Source: Amoebophrya sp. A120 (Eukaryota; Sar; Dinophyceae; Syndiniales; Amoebophryaceae). From it: DNA of 64,000 nt. The stretch is from NCBI GenBank assembly GCA_905178155.1, contig CAJINV010000016.1, positions 1,357,199 through 1,421,198 of the forward strand. The letters run 5' to 3'. Within the stretch, counting starts at the first letter, position 1; every line of letters starts with the position of its first letter. The translations under genes and the position numbers were made by a program. The notes beneath the pieces are model-generated. The model had not been told where the DNA came from. It searched no databases and saw only the letters and a program-made list of their open reading frames with translations. Below, piece by piece: positions 19,930 through 33,443 of the stretch.

Positions 19930-21034
19930 AGCAGTGGAAGGCTGCGGTCTTCCGGTAATGTAGAAATAGAATCAGTATCAGATACAACTTTTTGACGAAA
20001 ACACAAAACCAAAACTGAAGTCGGAAACAACAAACAAAACGTTCGATCTTGCTACAATTCGTTTTTTGTGGTCATGACGTGAATTTCATGATCTTGCCAG
20101 CACATCCATGATGATATCATGGCCCGGTGCCAGTGCTGGGAGCAAGAGCTACTTCTATCTTGCGCTTGTTTTCCCGCCCTGTCCACCAGTGTAACCACTA
20201 CAAGTACAAGCTGAAGTCTTTGTAAGTGCATCATGTTGCGCATGGCTTTGATAGTCCGCTCTCGCTTTTGATTTCCACCGCTCTAAAGACCAACCAGCAC
20301 AGACATAGGCTCTTCCTGATGAAAAGAAGACCTCTCTTCACTCCGCAATCCATCCTACCCGCCTTGCGAACAGGAATCCCCGCGCTCTTTCCTCAGAAGT
20401 TGCGCGAACAAAGCACCCTGCAATCAAACCGGGCGGAGGTCACGAGCTTTTTTTTTCCTATTTCTCTACAGCATTCAACTCAAATGTCGTGTGTTTGTGT
20501 TGGTGTGTGTTTTTTTCAGAAACGCCAATGATTTTGTTGTTCTTGTTACTCTAATTGAAAAGTTGCTGACTTCTCTGCATACTCTGCTATGAATGTAGCT
20601 GAGAAAGCACAAGCTCTACAGTTGCTTTTGCAGCAGACCTAGGCTGTGCTAATCAAAGCAAAAAATCCGACTCAGCAAGAAATATTACGACGAGAAAGTG
20701 CAGCTTTTACTTTGGTGTACTTAATTTTGAAGATTTTGTCTGCGCAAAAATGTGACACCTCTCATGAGCGTGGGCGTCTTTCTTTGGTAGAATAACTGTA
20801 GAAACAGTCAACTGGAACTGACAAAACTGTAGGTCTTCGAAAAGAACTCTGTACAATGAAGAATCTCTGTACATGGATGAGGTTTCTTTGGGGGAGAAAC
20901 GACTTACTGTAAAAGCTACTCAGTTTGAAAACTAGTACCGGGTTGGGGTACAATATGAATATCTAAAAGAAGTGGTAGTTCAAACAAAAATGCGTGCTGT
21001 GAAAAAACTTTAATTGTCGTCGTGCTTATGATTT
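19930..21034. other. Spacer between the purine fusion and the giant membrane-protein gene
   Basis: No gene or introner recognised. It contains the purine gene's upstream sequence and the 3' flank of the next gene. Confidence 0.6.
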
Positions 21035-24000
21035 TTACACCATATTACCAGCGTTTGCGTTAGCGCCTTTGGGACTGGGCCGACCAGTGGCAGGAGAGCC
21101 AGGAGATGCGGTTTTGGAGCCGGGTGGGCGCTTTGGCTGCGTCGAGGGCGAAGAACTCGACGAACCAGCCGAAGGACTCGATCCGCCTGAGCTTCTTGAC
21201 CGTGACGTCATCGCGAAATGCTGCCCCTCATCAATACTGCCAATGCTCTCATAGCTGTCCCTCCCCCCAGATGCCCACTGCAGGCCGAACTCGCTGTCCC
21301 GGTTCATGTTCGTGGTCCGCTCGCCCATATTCATGGAAGCGACGTTCCTGCGTTGAACCGGCTCGGTTGTCGCTCTTGTCACGTCCTCCATCCCTTCCGG
21401 CTCATCCAGTGTCGAAACCATCCGCTTCGGCCTGGCTACCGGCCGGCTCGTGTCATCATCGGCATTCATCATGGAAATCGTGTTTCCCCTGGTCATGCCC
21501 CTGCCCATGCTCGGCCTGGCCGTCGGCGGCTTGTCCATAATGGCTGGCAAAGGGTCGTTTTCCTGATCGTGATCCGGGGTTCGATGCCCGGTTGGGGTGC
21601 CTGGTTCCGGTTCCGCTGTGGTTCGAGCGTCTTTCTCAGCTTTTTCCTTCGCCATGCGCTCTTCCTGCTCCTTCGCTTCCTTCAACTTCTTCTCGATGTG
21701 CTCCTGCATCAAGCTGTCCGGAAGCTCAATAGCATTTTTCAAATCCCCGTCTTTGGACTTGGGGGAATTATCGCCGTCTTTCTTGTTCCCTTCTGAACCG
21801 TCGTCACCTTCACCCTCCTTGTCCGGCACTTCAAACCCGAGCTGCATCATCTTCGTTGCGTACCACCTGTCAACCACGTTCGCATACTCATTGTCCGCGT
21901 AGTAGAAATCCACTAACCCGAACGGCTTGAACGCCTTCTGCCACAGGAACAAAACGGACCCGATCAACCCCGTGTACCCCGCCATCGCACCGAGTAACGC
22001 CAAGAAGTCACTAAACGACAGCAGCGGCAACTCCTGAAACCTTTGGCTCGCGGCGTCGATCTCGAAGATGATACGCACACTCGCCGCGGACTTCATCGTG
22101 TAGTCCGCTTGCTGAAAGGAAATGTCCAGAGCGGAAATTGAGTTCAGCCACCTGGTGAGTTTAATCGTCCCGGTCCACTTGTTCACGTTGTAGACCGGGT
22201 TGACCTGCCAGACGAGCTTTATCAGAATCTTCGTCATCGGCTTAAGTCCGATGTAACCGTCCTCAGCACTAGTCAACTGACGCAAACCCGGCATGATGTC
22301 CAAGTCGAGGTTGTCTAATTCCTCCAACAGCAATTCGTACTGCGGGGTCGTGGTCAACGGCCAATGCAAGGGCGCCACCTGTTTCACCATGCTGGTCGTT
22401 TTCTCCTTGTTCACCCGGATCGACACCCCGGGAAGGATCATAGGGGGGTTCGCGGGGATTCCCTCTGCACACCCTTTGATCGCGTCGGTGCACACCGCCC
22501 GTCCCCTCGCCATCGCTTCCGCGGCCCATAATCTCGGTTGGCCGTCCTTGAAGTCTTTTTGCCCGGCTTTGTACTCTTTCTCGACTGCGAGGAATTGGGA
22601 ATCGATCGTCATTTGATACAGCATCTCCACATCGAGAATGTATTCTGGCTTATTATTTTCGTATTCTGTGCTGGCTCTGACGTCCGGGCTCATCCAGTGC
22701 CCGGTTAAGCCGCCTTCGACTTGGAATTCCATAACATTTGCTGGTAAAAAATCTTCCATGCAAAACAGCCGGTATCTGTCTACCGAGTCGGTTTGCATTT
22801 GCTCCTTGGTTTTGCACCGGTTGCCTCCCGGACTGTCCTTGAACGGCGTAATTTTACACGACTTCACGGCTAAGTTATCCGCCTCGTGGAAGGTCAGCTT
22901 GTCCCAAAAGGAGGCGTCGGCAGATTGTGCGGTCCCGAAGAAATTCGTGAGGCGCTCGTTTGCAATGTGGGTCGAGGGGCACAAGTCTGCGATCGGCACT
23001 CTCCGCGGCATCACAAACATGGCCACATGCGCATCCAGCATCGTGGGAGACGAAAATGTTTCCAGAGGCGTTTCGCCCGACCGGTCCCGAGGCAAGTAAG
23101 TCGCACTGGCGTCGCGGAAGAGGTTTATTTGCGATATCGTTTGCACGACAAAGGAAACCACCTTCTTGCTCGGGATCAAAGCGGCGACAGAAGCTGCGAA
23201 CTGGGACACTGCTTCTTTGACGTCGCCTGTGACCGCGGTCAAATGGATTTGGTCGAAGAACCCGAGTTGCTCTAGCTGCGCCTGGGACAATAACCCATGC
23301 GCGCATTGCGGGACATCCGTGATTCGTGCGTTTGGCGGCCAGTTGGATTCATCAGTCCAATCCTTCGTGCAGTCAGTCTGGTTCAAGACCCAGGTTGTAG
23401 TGGTTGTGTTGGTGCTGTTGACGGTGAGGAATCTTCTGATTTGTCCCGCGGAAGCAGTGGCGGCGAAATTTTCTGGCTGAAGCTGTTGCATCGTTGTCGC
23501 GTACTCCTCCACAACGTCGTTTAACTGCCGCCACTGGTCTTGACTCAACTTGTAGTTCAAAACGTCTTCGTTTTCTTTCGCCAGCATGTGCCGGTAGTTC
23601 CGCTTCGTGAACTCCCGCTCAATCGCCATCCAGTCGGTTTGGAGCTGTTCCAACGAGGGGGTGCGTTTGTAGTTCTGTTTTTTCTTGTATTTTTGTCTTT
23701 GTTCCTTCGTAGTAGAGGTTTCGGCTGTGGTCGTTTTCTCCGTGACTTCCACATCGTTTGGATCAGTCATCTCGTCATAGTCGTCGACAGAGTAGGGCCT
23801 TTCCACCACCTCCTCCCCCGCAGAGGAACTATCAACCCGCCCCGGCCGACCCGTTTTCGGATCGAAGCTCCTGATCCTATCCCGCTTCTTCCGCTTTGCC
23901 ATCAAATCATGCGCCGGCCTGCCGTGCCCATCTCGTAGCTCGGAAGAAGACGGCTGGTTCATCTGGTTTTCGCCAGTAGCAGGGAAATTCGAGTTGTCCT

Positions 24001-27000
24001 CCTCCGCGGCAGAAATTGCAGAATTCGAATTCGCACTCGCAGAGTCACTCCCAGTTGCTTTTATCCTCTTCCGCACAATCTCATCCGGCCCCTCGTTCAT
24101 CGCCTGATGGCCCGCGGCAGATTGCAGCCACATCTTGTGCGCCGCTCTTACCCGCTGAATGCTGTTCTTCAAAGTCGCGTGCTGGTCCCGGTTGTCAAAT
24201 CTCTGCGGATCCAAGATCGATTCGAGATTCAGCTCCCCACTCAACACCGCTTCCCGCAACCGCCTCCGATGATTGTTGCCCTGCTCCGCGTGTAGTAAGC
24301 GTTTTTGGATTTCCTTTTCCGTCAAAGGGCGGTTGAAGTGGGGGAGTTCCTCGCCGAGCGAGCGAAGGTCGGAAGAGGGGATGCCGTGTTTTTTGTTCAA
24401 AGCGAGGAAATCTTTATCTTGATAGACGTCGCGGAGATTCTCCGCCATGGACAAAGCATCTGGAATGGCTGGCGTGGATTGCGTTTTCCGGTCCATGTGC
24501 GTGATTTCTTCCTTCATCCACGGGTACTTCGACGCGAGTTGCTTGAACAACTCATCGACCGTTTTCGAATTCCGATCAACATGTTCCTGACGCGCGCCGA
24601 TAGGAGCTGCTGGAGCAGTACTTCCTTCCGGATCATTTTTGTAGGAACTCAATCCCAAGTTGTACGCGTAGTCGGACAATGAGCCTGTGCTATCGTAGAG
24701 ACTCCTGTCTGTTCTTTGCTGTTCCGCCTCCTCCACTGATTTCAACGACGCAGTGGATTCCTGGCTGAACTGAATTTTCTTGAACTTGATCAAGTCCGGC
24801 CGGGCGAGTCGCGGCTCGGAGAAAAGCTGCTCAGACTCGGGATTTGCAAGAACTATTCCTGGGCCGACAGAGAGCTGCCGACGGACGCGTTCTCTTCTTG
24901 GGTAATCCGCTTTGCAGCAGGGTTGGAACCCGACCGTGTTGGTGCAGCACGTGTTTCTGGTGGCCAAGTCGGTGGACTCTGCGCCGTAGCAGCACTTGCC
25001 CGGCTCCACGTAAAACGGGTCATCGAAAGGGGAGATGTAGCCCCAGTCGGTGTAAGAGGTGTAGGCGGTACCTGTGAAAATGGTCATTTAGGAGTTTGTG
25101 CTGCGCAGAATAGAAAGAAGAAAAAACGAGGCTACGTTTGACGCATGACAAAAGCTCACGCTCAGTACAAAAAACAAAAAGCAACAGTACGTGTCTCCCG
25201 TCCATTCGGGCAGCATTCCGCGCTGGTCATTTTCCACGTTTCCTGTGCACAGCTGGCCATCTCCGCGTCTGTCGGCTTGAAGCAGCACTCGTCGAAGCAA
25301 GTCGCGAAATTCGACGAAGCGCCTGCACTACCACCAGCAGCTGCCGGCGCCGCCGGCGCTTGTGTCGCCGCCCCGGCGAACAGATTCGCACCACCGCCAG
25401 GGGCTGAACCGGCGGAACTGTCTTCAAAGATGGTCTGGTCAAACCCTGGGATGTCTTTCACCAGGTTTTTCAGCTTGGTAATGTCTTCCGGCGTCATCCC
25501 GGACAGTTTGGCCTCGATCAACTGCTCCAGCGCTTTGTTGTCCGGGCGCTTTATCCTCGCTTCTACGGGCGAGGCCGCCGTCGGCGCAACGTAAATCGCG
25601 TACTGGGGGAGAGAATTTGCCTCTTGCATGGAACCAACATGTTCCTGAAACGTTTCCAGCAGCATCGCAGTCGGCGTGGTTTTCACCTTGCTGTACAGTT
25701 TGAGTGTTTGATCATACGTCCTTTGCGCGATTTCGAACTGCACTAGCAATTTCTGCGCCGTGTGGGAGTTTGTGGATAGTTCTCGTCTCCTTTTCACGGC
25801 CTCCGGGTTGGACAACAGTTGGCTGTTCCTGATTTGTTTTATCCGAGCGATGTTCTCCTTCTCGGCGGGAAGCAATCTTTCGAAGTCCATTTTGTCATGC
25901 TGATCAACCATTTCCATCTGTCGTTTCCACCGCTCGGACAGCTGCCTGGGGTTTGCCAACGTGAAGGAGAGAATCCGAATCTCGTAGGACTTCACCCCAA
26001 ACGCCGTGGAAAACGCGTTTTGAAAGCCGGTGATCACGTCCTCATCTCTTAACAAGTCATCCGCGAGCACTGCCCCACCGGCTAACCCCTGGCCAAACAC
26101 ATTCGCAGTCAAAACGGTCCTCGCCCGGACCACCGGCTGGGTTTGCACTTTCGTCCCATCGATTTCCACCGCGCCACCCGCGCAAAACGGGGGCGGGTCG
26201 TCCTCAACGAGACAAGCCGGGTCGATGCTGTACCCCTCGCCCGCAGGCTCCTCGGTGTCGTAGTCCATGGTGAGCAACTGCTGGTCGACGTACTTTTCGG
26301 TCACTGCTCTCGACTCCGCTTTATACACATTCTCTGTCGTCTGCGTCACACCTAAAGTCTCGACCACAGTCCCCATATCCCTGTTCTGGATCAGCGGGCA
26401 GTCCAGCTCCAAGACTTCCCAGAGGTATTTCAAGTAGTCTGGCGCTTTCTGCATCGAAGTGCCGTTGAACCCATCGGGTTCATAGGTGAACGCGTTCTCC
26501 CGGATGCTTGTTGGTAATCCAGTTTTGTACTGACAATACGCATAGACATCCGGATTCGCTTTTATTTGCCCACACGTCGGCGGCATACTACCGGAGGCGA
26601 GTTCGGGGATCGGGACTAATTGCTCATCCCCGTCCGGGCAGTTGATGTTCACCGCAACGGGGGAGTTCGGATTATCCAGCTGTTCCGTCACATACCGCTC
26701 CGGCATCCCTTTATCTCCCATGCAGTCCCAGTCCGCGCGACCGCAGTTGCAATCACAAACCCCGTCGGACCACTGGCTCGCTTCGCACTTCCAGATCCCG
26801 ACTCTGTCTTCCGTGATTTTCCCAGTTGTCGCGTCCACCGTCGGCCAGAGCCACTGGTAGGCCCGCTGCAATGTTCTGACCTCCATCATGGAAGGGGTCG
26901 CGGAGTCGGCGGAACCGCCCCGGACAATGATTTTCATCTCAATGTCTGGCGGCACGAGCAACGGGTCGGAGAATCCCGCGTAATTCACGATCAAAGCACC

Positions 27001-30000
27001 ATCATGCAGCCCGTCGCAGAAAATGCTGTTCCTACCCAAATAGAGTGTCCCGTCCTCCGCCATCCCGGGGGAACCCGATTCCGTCGAATAATCGCACCAG
27101 GGCTTGTCCTCCTTGACAGTACTAAACCCAGTGATTGTCGTGTCGAAATCTTGTTTCGGCGGACTCCTGTCCCGACTCTCCATCACCTGCGGGGCTAAAG
27201 TCTCGTGCCCAAAGGTGATAGAGTCCACCGATTGGACCCAGGGATAATCCGCTGCGAATTTCGCGGTGAAAGCCGTTGTCCAAGTATCGTTCGCGGTCAC
27301 CGTCGCTAAATAGGGCCCGTCCCCGGAGTACCGACTAATCGCGAAAACGAACCGGAAAACCGCTTTCAAATTATCACCATCTACATCCTGTCCATACGTG
27401 TTCAACACCAGATTGTCCAACCCGTTCGGTGAGTCGATCGCAATCCCGTGCTCTTCTGTGGCGTAAATGAAAGACGTCATTCCGACGGTGGAAAACGTGC
27501 TGTACGCAGCGATCGTGGCAGCGGACGTGGCGGTGAGATTAGACAATTTCGTCGCCTCGATTTTGTAGTCAGCTAAGTAGTCGTAGAGCTTGACGTTGTC
27601 ATCTGTCGCGGCATTCACAGCTTGAGAAGTTGTTGTCAAATGCCGGAGAATCTTCTGCATGTTGTTCACATCTACTTCCGCTGCGAGGTCCCTGCTCGTC
27701 CCGGTTGAAGTTCCAGTTGTTCTGGTTAGCAAGGATTGCTTATCAAAAGCAAAAATCCCCCCTCCCCATATCGAAAAGGTATGCTTCCGAAAATTTGTGT
27801 TGCTGATTTGAGGTCTCAAATCACATTTGTACTGCAAGAAGACAAGGGCAGAAGCTTCCGCCCCCCTATGGAAGCGATTTGTCATGCTGTCGGGTCTAAA
27901 GGGGAGCCGCTTGCCATGCTGAACAACTAGACGCATACGCCCCTACCTAGCCTGGGGATCTGACTGCAATGCTTTCCTGCAATACAAACCTGATTTGTGT
28001 ACTCAAATCCAGCATCAGAAATTTCCTTTTGATATGGGGAGGGGGGATTTTTCATTTTGATATTGCTGTGTAGTTGAGGCCGCTCCTGCGTTCTGCAACA
28101 CTGCGCCGTTTTCATCGTAATCTCCAGAACTACTGGCCTGCTGCAGCCTTCTTGCTACAGTAGTTGTTGTGCTGCTCAAATCGGCGAGTTCTCCGGCGTG
28201 CTTCAGCACAAACCCCTGCGCCGCGTCGTTTTTCGGATTTATCCCGGCGTTGTTCGCATCGTACTGCGTTGCGGCATAGAGACTCGCCATCGCAGTGGCT
28301 AACTGCGCATCCACGTTGGTCTTCAACGTCGCCTCCGGAAAGGCAGTGATGTTCCCCCCGTTCCCCGTGATATACTGGTCGAAGATTTTATTGATGGTGT
28401 ACCACTGCCTCGTTCGGAACTTCACCTCGAGCAAAACCTTATCAAATGCAAATATGTCTGGGTCTGGAAGATTGCTACATTTGTCATGCTAAACAGAAGT
28501 GCGGCACACTTTGCCATTTGTCATGCATGTCCATACAATGCTACATTTGTCATGCATGTCTGACATGACTCAAGAATCTGTGACGCATGGGCACGAAGCG
28601 GCGCTCCTTTCTGTCGTGCAAAAACGCAGTCTGTCATGCGGAACACGCAACACATAGGAGCCCAAAAATTTGTCATGCTTGGCTCCGTATTGCAGTGGGC
28701 CTTTCATTCACTTCTAGCATTACAAGTTTCCGGACCCAGACATGTTTGCAATGCATAAACCTCTCTGGACCCGCCCGTCACCTTGCTGGTCCAATCGTAG
28801 CCCGCCGCCGGGTTTGCTGGCGGCGCTAGCACCATCGCGGTCCCGCCGGCAGTAGCGTCGTTCAACGCGACTAGGTCCGGCTTGATCACGCTGGAATCCA
28901 TCCCGGTGAGGCCAAACGTTTGGCCAATGGCGATGCGGATCGCTTCTTTGACCGAATCCGAGTTGTAACCAACATCAGCGTTGGAAACATCCTTCGCACC
29001 GGTCAAAGCGGCCCAGGCGGTATTTGCATCGAGAGTCCCGGAAGAACTGCTGGGTGGGGTTTGGAGAACAAAGTACATCCCATATAACCTCGCGTTGACC
29101 TTACACACGGATTTAAACGGGTCGTCGTAGATGTCTACGAAGCAATTTGTGCTGCCCGGGACGGTGTTCACGCCCGAATCCAGATAGTCTAAACTCCTAG
29201 CATCGGTTAAATCCCCATCCGTTTTGCTCGGGTAGTTGTAAATCGACTTCGATGCGTCTAATGACCCCGTGTACTGCCTCGCTAAAATCGACTTCACGCC
29301 CGCGGACTCCAAGCCGTTCGCGTAGCCCGAGATGTCCAATCGCTGCCTTTCAGCCATGAGATTGACAGCGCAACTGGAGGTGGTATTTGTCTGGTTCGAA
29401 AGTGCACTCGAAAGTGTTGTGAGTCTTCTCCTTTTCTCCTCGTACTCTGCGGAATTTTGCAGCGGGTGCTGCCCGCTTTCCGTTTCGAGAATCAAACCCA
29501 TGTCGTCCATCATGTTCTGCGCAGCGGTCAAAGCGTTTTCTAGCCTGCGTTGCTTGGACTCCAGAACCTCTAAATTGGATCGCTTTTTCATATTTTTCGC
29601 GTACCGCTTCTCTGTTCTTTTGCTTTTCGAGACTTTTGGAAGTTGCTTGCTCTTCGGGTCACCTATCTCGACAAAGGCCGCGTTAGCTGCGTCGTTTTCC
29701 TCAAACGCAGATCTGTGGTAGACATAACCTTCACTGCCTTCGTCTTTCAACTGGCGCTGTCTCGGCGCCGCAGTTGTGGTTGTCGTGGTTGTCGTAGTGG
29801 AAGTAGCCCCGGTGCTACCGGTGCGGATCTGCATCTCGGACGAATCTATCATGATCCTGTACGGCCCGGCCTGGGAGAAGGGCTGATTTGGGTTGTCCAA
29901 CTGCAGAATGGTGTCGGTGTAATCCCCTGCGAGAGACGACACCATCGTCCCAGACGCGAAGTGGTTGTAGCGGTAGGACGGACCCGTGGACCGGATGTGC

Positions 30001-33000
30001 AAGATTTGCGTTTTTGTTTTCGTATCCACCGGCTCGGACACGATGCCGGAAACTAATTCCGTGATCCCCTGCCCGAAGTTCAACTCTGCCGTGAAATTCT
30101 GCCCCGCGAGATCTGCGGCCGGGAACCCCGCTTTCGGCCCGAGGAACACCTTCACTATTCTCGTTGATTGTAGTGCTGTTGTATCTGTTCCATTCGCACC
30201 ATACGTCTGCATGACAGTCGTGTCATACGCCAATGCCCCCTCCTTCGCCGGAATGTCCCCCGTCGGCTTGTACTGACAGACGTACTCGTTGTTCTCGTTC
30301 CGGCTGGTCCTGCCGCCATACAACACGTCGTACGGACAGACCCAGCAGGCGTTCCCGCCCTCCGCCTGGAAATCTTCATTGTGACCGATATACCCGTTTA
30401 ACAACAATTCCCCCGGCATGGTCATGCTAGTACAGGGTTCGGACACCGCAACATCCAATCCACTGCTATCATAGATCGGCGTGGTGCACCGGCCTAGAGG
30501 ACTGCAGATTTCCATGTCCGCACAGTACTTAACCGGAAGGGTGCCTGATAAACAGTCCGGATCTGCCATACCACAGTTACAATCACAGAACTCCCCGTCC
30601 ATGTATCTTGAAACTGGACACACCCACAATCCTTCGGTCGCAACCGGCGGGTAACTCGTCGGCCGGTCGGTTTTGAAGTTCAACCGCGTGGATCCAATGC
30701 TCGTCCCTCTTGTGACTTTCACCCGGTAAGAATCCACTTTGCTTGTCACCAACATCCTTTCCATTCCCATATCGCCCGTTACTTGGATGTAGAAGGGAAA
30801 CGGCCTGGTCCACAAGACCATCGGACTCTTCTATCCTGAGTAAAAACGTACCCACGCCAGAGTTGTAATGCAGATTTGCAAAGACAGGAAGACTTGTAAT
30901 GCGCATCCCCATGAGAGCTCTTTCCAATCGTGTTTTGGAATTTCTGATGCTGTGAACAGGATGAGCAGATGAGTCTGTGATGCGGCTGCACTTGCTAACC
31001 TGCACTACACTGCAGAGTGCAACTTGTCATGCGTGACTCACAAAACTCCTAGGTTTGTGTTGCAAAATCCCCATCCTGACTCTGGTGTGGGTACGTTTTT
31101 CCTCAGGATATCTTCAAGATCAAGGTCCGCGCATACTTCGTCGGCGGCTCCGCTCTTAGTAATGCCGGGTTGAAATAAGTCCCGAGTTTCCCGTCGCAGA
31201 CGATCTGCTCCGCGGAATACTGGAAGTTGTTGACGTAGTTCAAAAACAGCATCCAGTCCGTGAACACGACCGGCACGGTTACATCGGTGTTGGTCACCAC
31301 GCCCGTGCTTATGGATTGTAAAAGTGTCTGGGTCTGGAAGGTTGGAACTTGTAATGCTAGCTTTCCATACCTAGAAAATCTGTATTGCATAACCACAACA
31401 AAAGTCGCAGCCTCTTTTGTCACGCAAAAACGCAGTTTGTCATGCGGATTGCCTTTGAGAAAGCGTTTTGGGAAGTTGTCATGCCGGACTGCATTCGGAA
31501 GGTTTTTCATTATGCACATTTCAGCATCACAAGTTTCCAGACCCAGACACTCTTGCATTTCATAGTGCTGGAATTCACGCCCGTTTCGAACCCAAAGTCT
31601 CGCATCCGCCTTTCCACGTTCACCTGATACCTCCCATACGCTACGTTCTGCATGAACTGCCGGATTTGGGCGGCGGTCCAGGAAGACTCCATGATCATCA
31701 GGTTGTTCTGCGAGGAGCGTCTTCTCCAAGTTCCGGACTCTGTGTTCGTGTAGAAATCCGGGTGCCAAGACCAGTTCCCGGTGACCATCGTGTCCATCAT
31801 GGTCTTCCTTTGGTATTCCCGGTCGTATTTTAGCAGATAAGGTCTCAACGCGTCGTACTGGTACCGGGAGACTAATCCTACTTGCACCTGACAGCTCTTC
31901 ACATTCCGCAGTTGCTTTGGATCGAACCGGACAAATGCGACGACGTCATGATCGAAAAATTCGTCCGAGGCACCCATTAAGCCCAAATCTGAGTACGCGT
32001 AACGGAGCGACTCGTCGAAGTTGTGGGTGGAGGAAGTGACTGCCATCTCACGGAGGTAACGGGTCGCGTTCGGCATTGGGGATTCAATGGAAGACCCTCC
32101 GTAACTGTAGGAGTTGAACATGATCGGGACTTTTTCGTGCGCCGCGAACGCGACCTGGACGTTGTTGTTCGTGGATGTTCCGCCGAAATGGATCCCGTTT
32201 TTGTCCTTCCACTCGACCTATGAACTGCAAAAGTGTCTGGGTCTGGAAGAATACAAACTTGCGATGCGCATTTCAGAACACAGATAAATCTGTCACGCAT
32301 AGGTAGCAAAAGCTGCCCACTTTCTGCCAGCAAAGTGGGGGATTTGTCATGCGAATTCGGCATCGCGGAAGCTTCTCGAAACCTGTGATGCTAGATCTCC
32401 CATGCCCGACCTTCTGTGTCATGCAAAAACAGCATGATTCTTCCAGACCCAGACATATTTGCAATTGATACGACCTTCGCGACCGAAGATTTCCCGTCTT
32501 CCTCGTAGAATTCAATCCGGGATTTCCACAAAAACTCCAGCGCCGGCACATCCAAATACGGTTTCACGGCGAACCGGGGGAAGTCCGTGTAGTAGAGTGG
32601 GTTGAACTCACACCCTCTTGTCTCAAAGGCGTTCGCGTCGGTGTTGTTGAACGGGTCCGTGAACTCTTTCCGGTACTCTCGGGTGACACCGACACCAGAG
32701 TACATACTGTTCTGGTAGCAGATGTAGTCCACGTTGAGAGCCACGTTGCCCCACCCGGAGAGGGTGACGTTTGCGGAGAATAAGCGGTTCACGCTGTTGT
32801 ACAGCAGCATCGTCGCTAACCCAGTGAACAGAACTGAAGTAATAGCGCCGCACCACGTTGGCGGTAAGTCGCCCGGCATGGTCTCGCCCGCCTTGTCCAT
32901 GCGCCGGGCAAATTTATCGGTGTACTTGATATACCACGGCGGATTGTAGTACTCGATATCGGTTCTCTGGATCTCCTCATCGAAGGGCCCGTAGCGGCCA

Positions 33001-33443
33001 AAGTGGACGTTTCGATACAGCCACGCGCGCCACCACACTGGTTTCACGTTCTTAAACGCGTCGTCCGCGGCGGTCTTCGCCTCTTCCCTTCTCTTCTCGT
33101 CCGCTTCCCTCTCCTCATCCGTTGTGTTCAAGGCGTGCTTTGTCTTAAACGGCATTGCAACGGGGAGCTTCACCGGGATGTTGGGGACGAATTTCTTCGT
33201 CCACTTAAACGTCCCCGAAACGCCATTGCCCGCGTTGCTTACTTTCTGTTTGAACCCGCCCGCCATCACTGTCATCCCACCGGATAACCGGCCAAAAGTC
33301 GCGCCGGGCGCCGCCATCATCCCGCCGACGGAATGGAACATCCCGCCCGCCTCATCCCCGTGGTGGCCCCTGCCCGCCTCGTGGTGCTCGCGGTCCCGGG
33401 GGTGGTGGTGCTCTCCTCCTTCGTGATTCTGATTCTCCGCCAT
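21035..33443 (-). CDS. Giant two-TM-segment protein with Cys-rich CDCNCG modules (3,612 aa), unknown function
   Basis: Exons (5-bp duplications included): 33443-32471, 32218-31565, 31309-31111, 30831-28758, 28439-28063, 27740-25191, 25071-21035. Five introners and one GT-AG intron (about 25072-25190) are removed; the sum is 3,613 codons. The N-terminal 200 residues are His/Gly-rich then basic, followed by a hydrophobic segment (WCGAITSVLFTGLATMLLY). A region of about 3,000 residues follows with many Cys and two modules of the form DGxxCDCNCGxxDxDC, plus Thr-rich spacers. A second hydrophobic segment (FLALLGAMAGYTGLIGSVLF) lies about 340 residues before the end, then a charged Ser/Pro/Gly-rich tail. 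The topology resembles two-TM channels with a large ectodomain (P2X/ENaC-like), but I see no diagnostic motif, so a channel role is only a guess. A surface or adhesion protein is equally possible. Confidence 0.85.
25072..25190 (-). other. Conventional GT-AG intron in the giant membrane protein
   Basis: Donor GACAC|GTACTG and acceptor TTCACAG|GTACC join GRET to RTAYTSYTDWG. About 119 nt, without terminal repeats. Confidence 0.85.
27741..28062. mobile_element. Introner, family D, in the giant membrane protein
   Basis: 322 bp, TATCAAAAGC...ATTTTGATA with CCTCCCCATA arms. Duplication TTGCT. Removal joins ASTTQQ to SLLTRTTG. Confidence 0.93.
28440..28757. mobile_element. Introner, family A, in the giant membrane protein
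   Basis: 318 bp, TATCAAATG...AATGCATA, arms GTCTGGGTCTGGAAG and TCCGGACCCAGAC. Duplication AACCT. Removal joins GSREV to LLEVKFR. The duplication allows a GT-AG splice. Confidence 0.93.
30832..31110. mobile_element. Introner, family B, in the giant membrane protein
   Basis: 279 bp, TATCCTGAG...CTCAGGATA. Duplication TCTTC. Removal joins TLILK to SPMVLWTRPF. Same length and almost the same sequence as 3265-3543. Confidence 0.94.
31310..31564. mobile_element. Introner, family A, in the giant membrane protein
   Basis: 255 bp, TATGGATTG...CATTTCATA, arms GTCTGGGTCTGGAAG / CCAGACCCAGACAC. Duplication GTGCT. Removal joins GVNSS to TGVVTNTDV. Confidence 0.93.
32219..32470. mobile_element. Introner, family A, in the giant membrane protein
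   Basis: 252 bp, TATGAACTGC...GCAATTGATA with the GTCTGGGTCTGGAAGA arms. Duplication CGACC. Removal joins SSVAKV to EWKDKNGIH. The duplication permits GT-AG splicing. Opposite orientation to 40800-41049. Confidence 0.93.
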
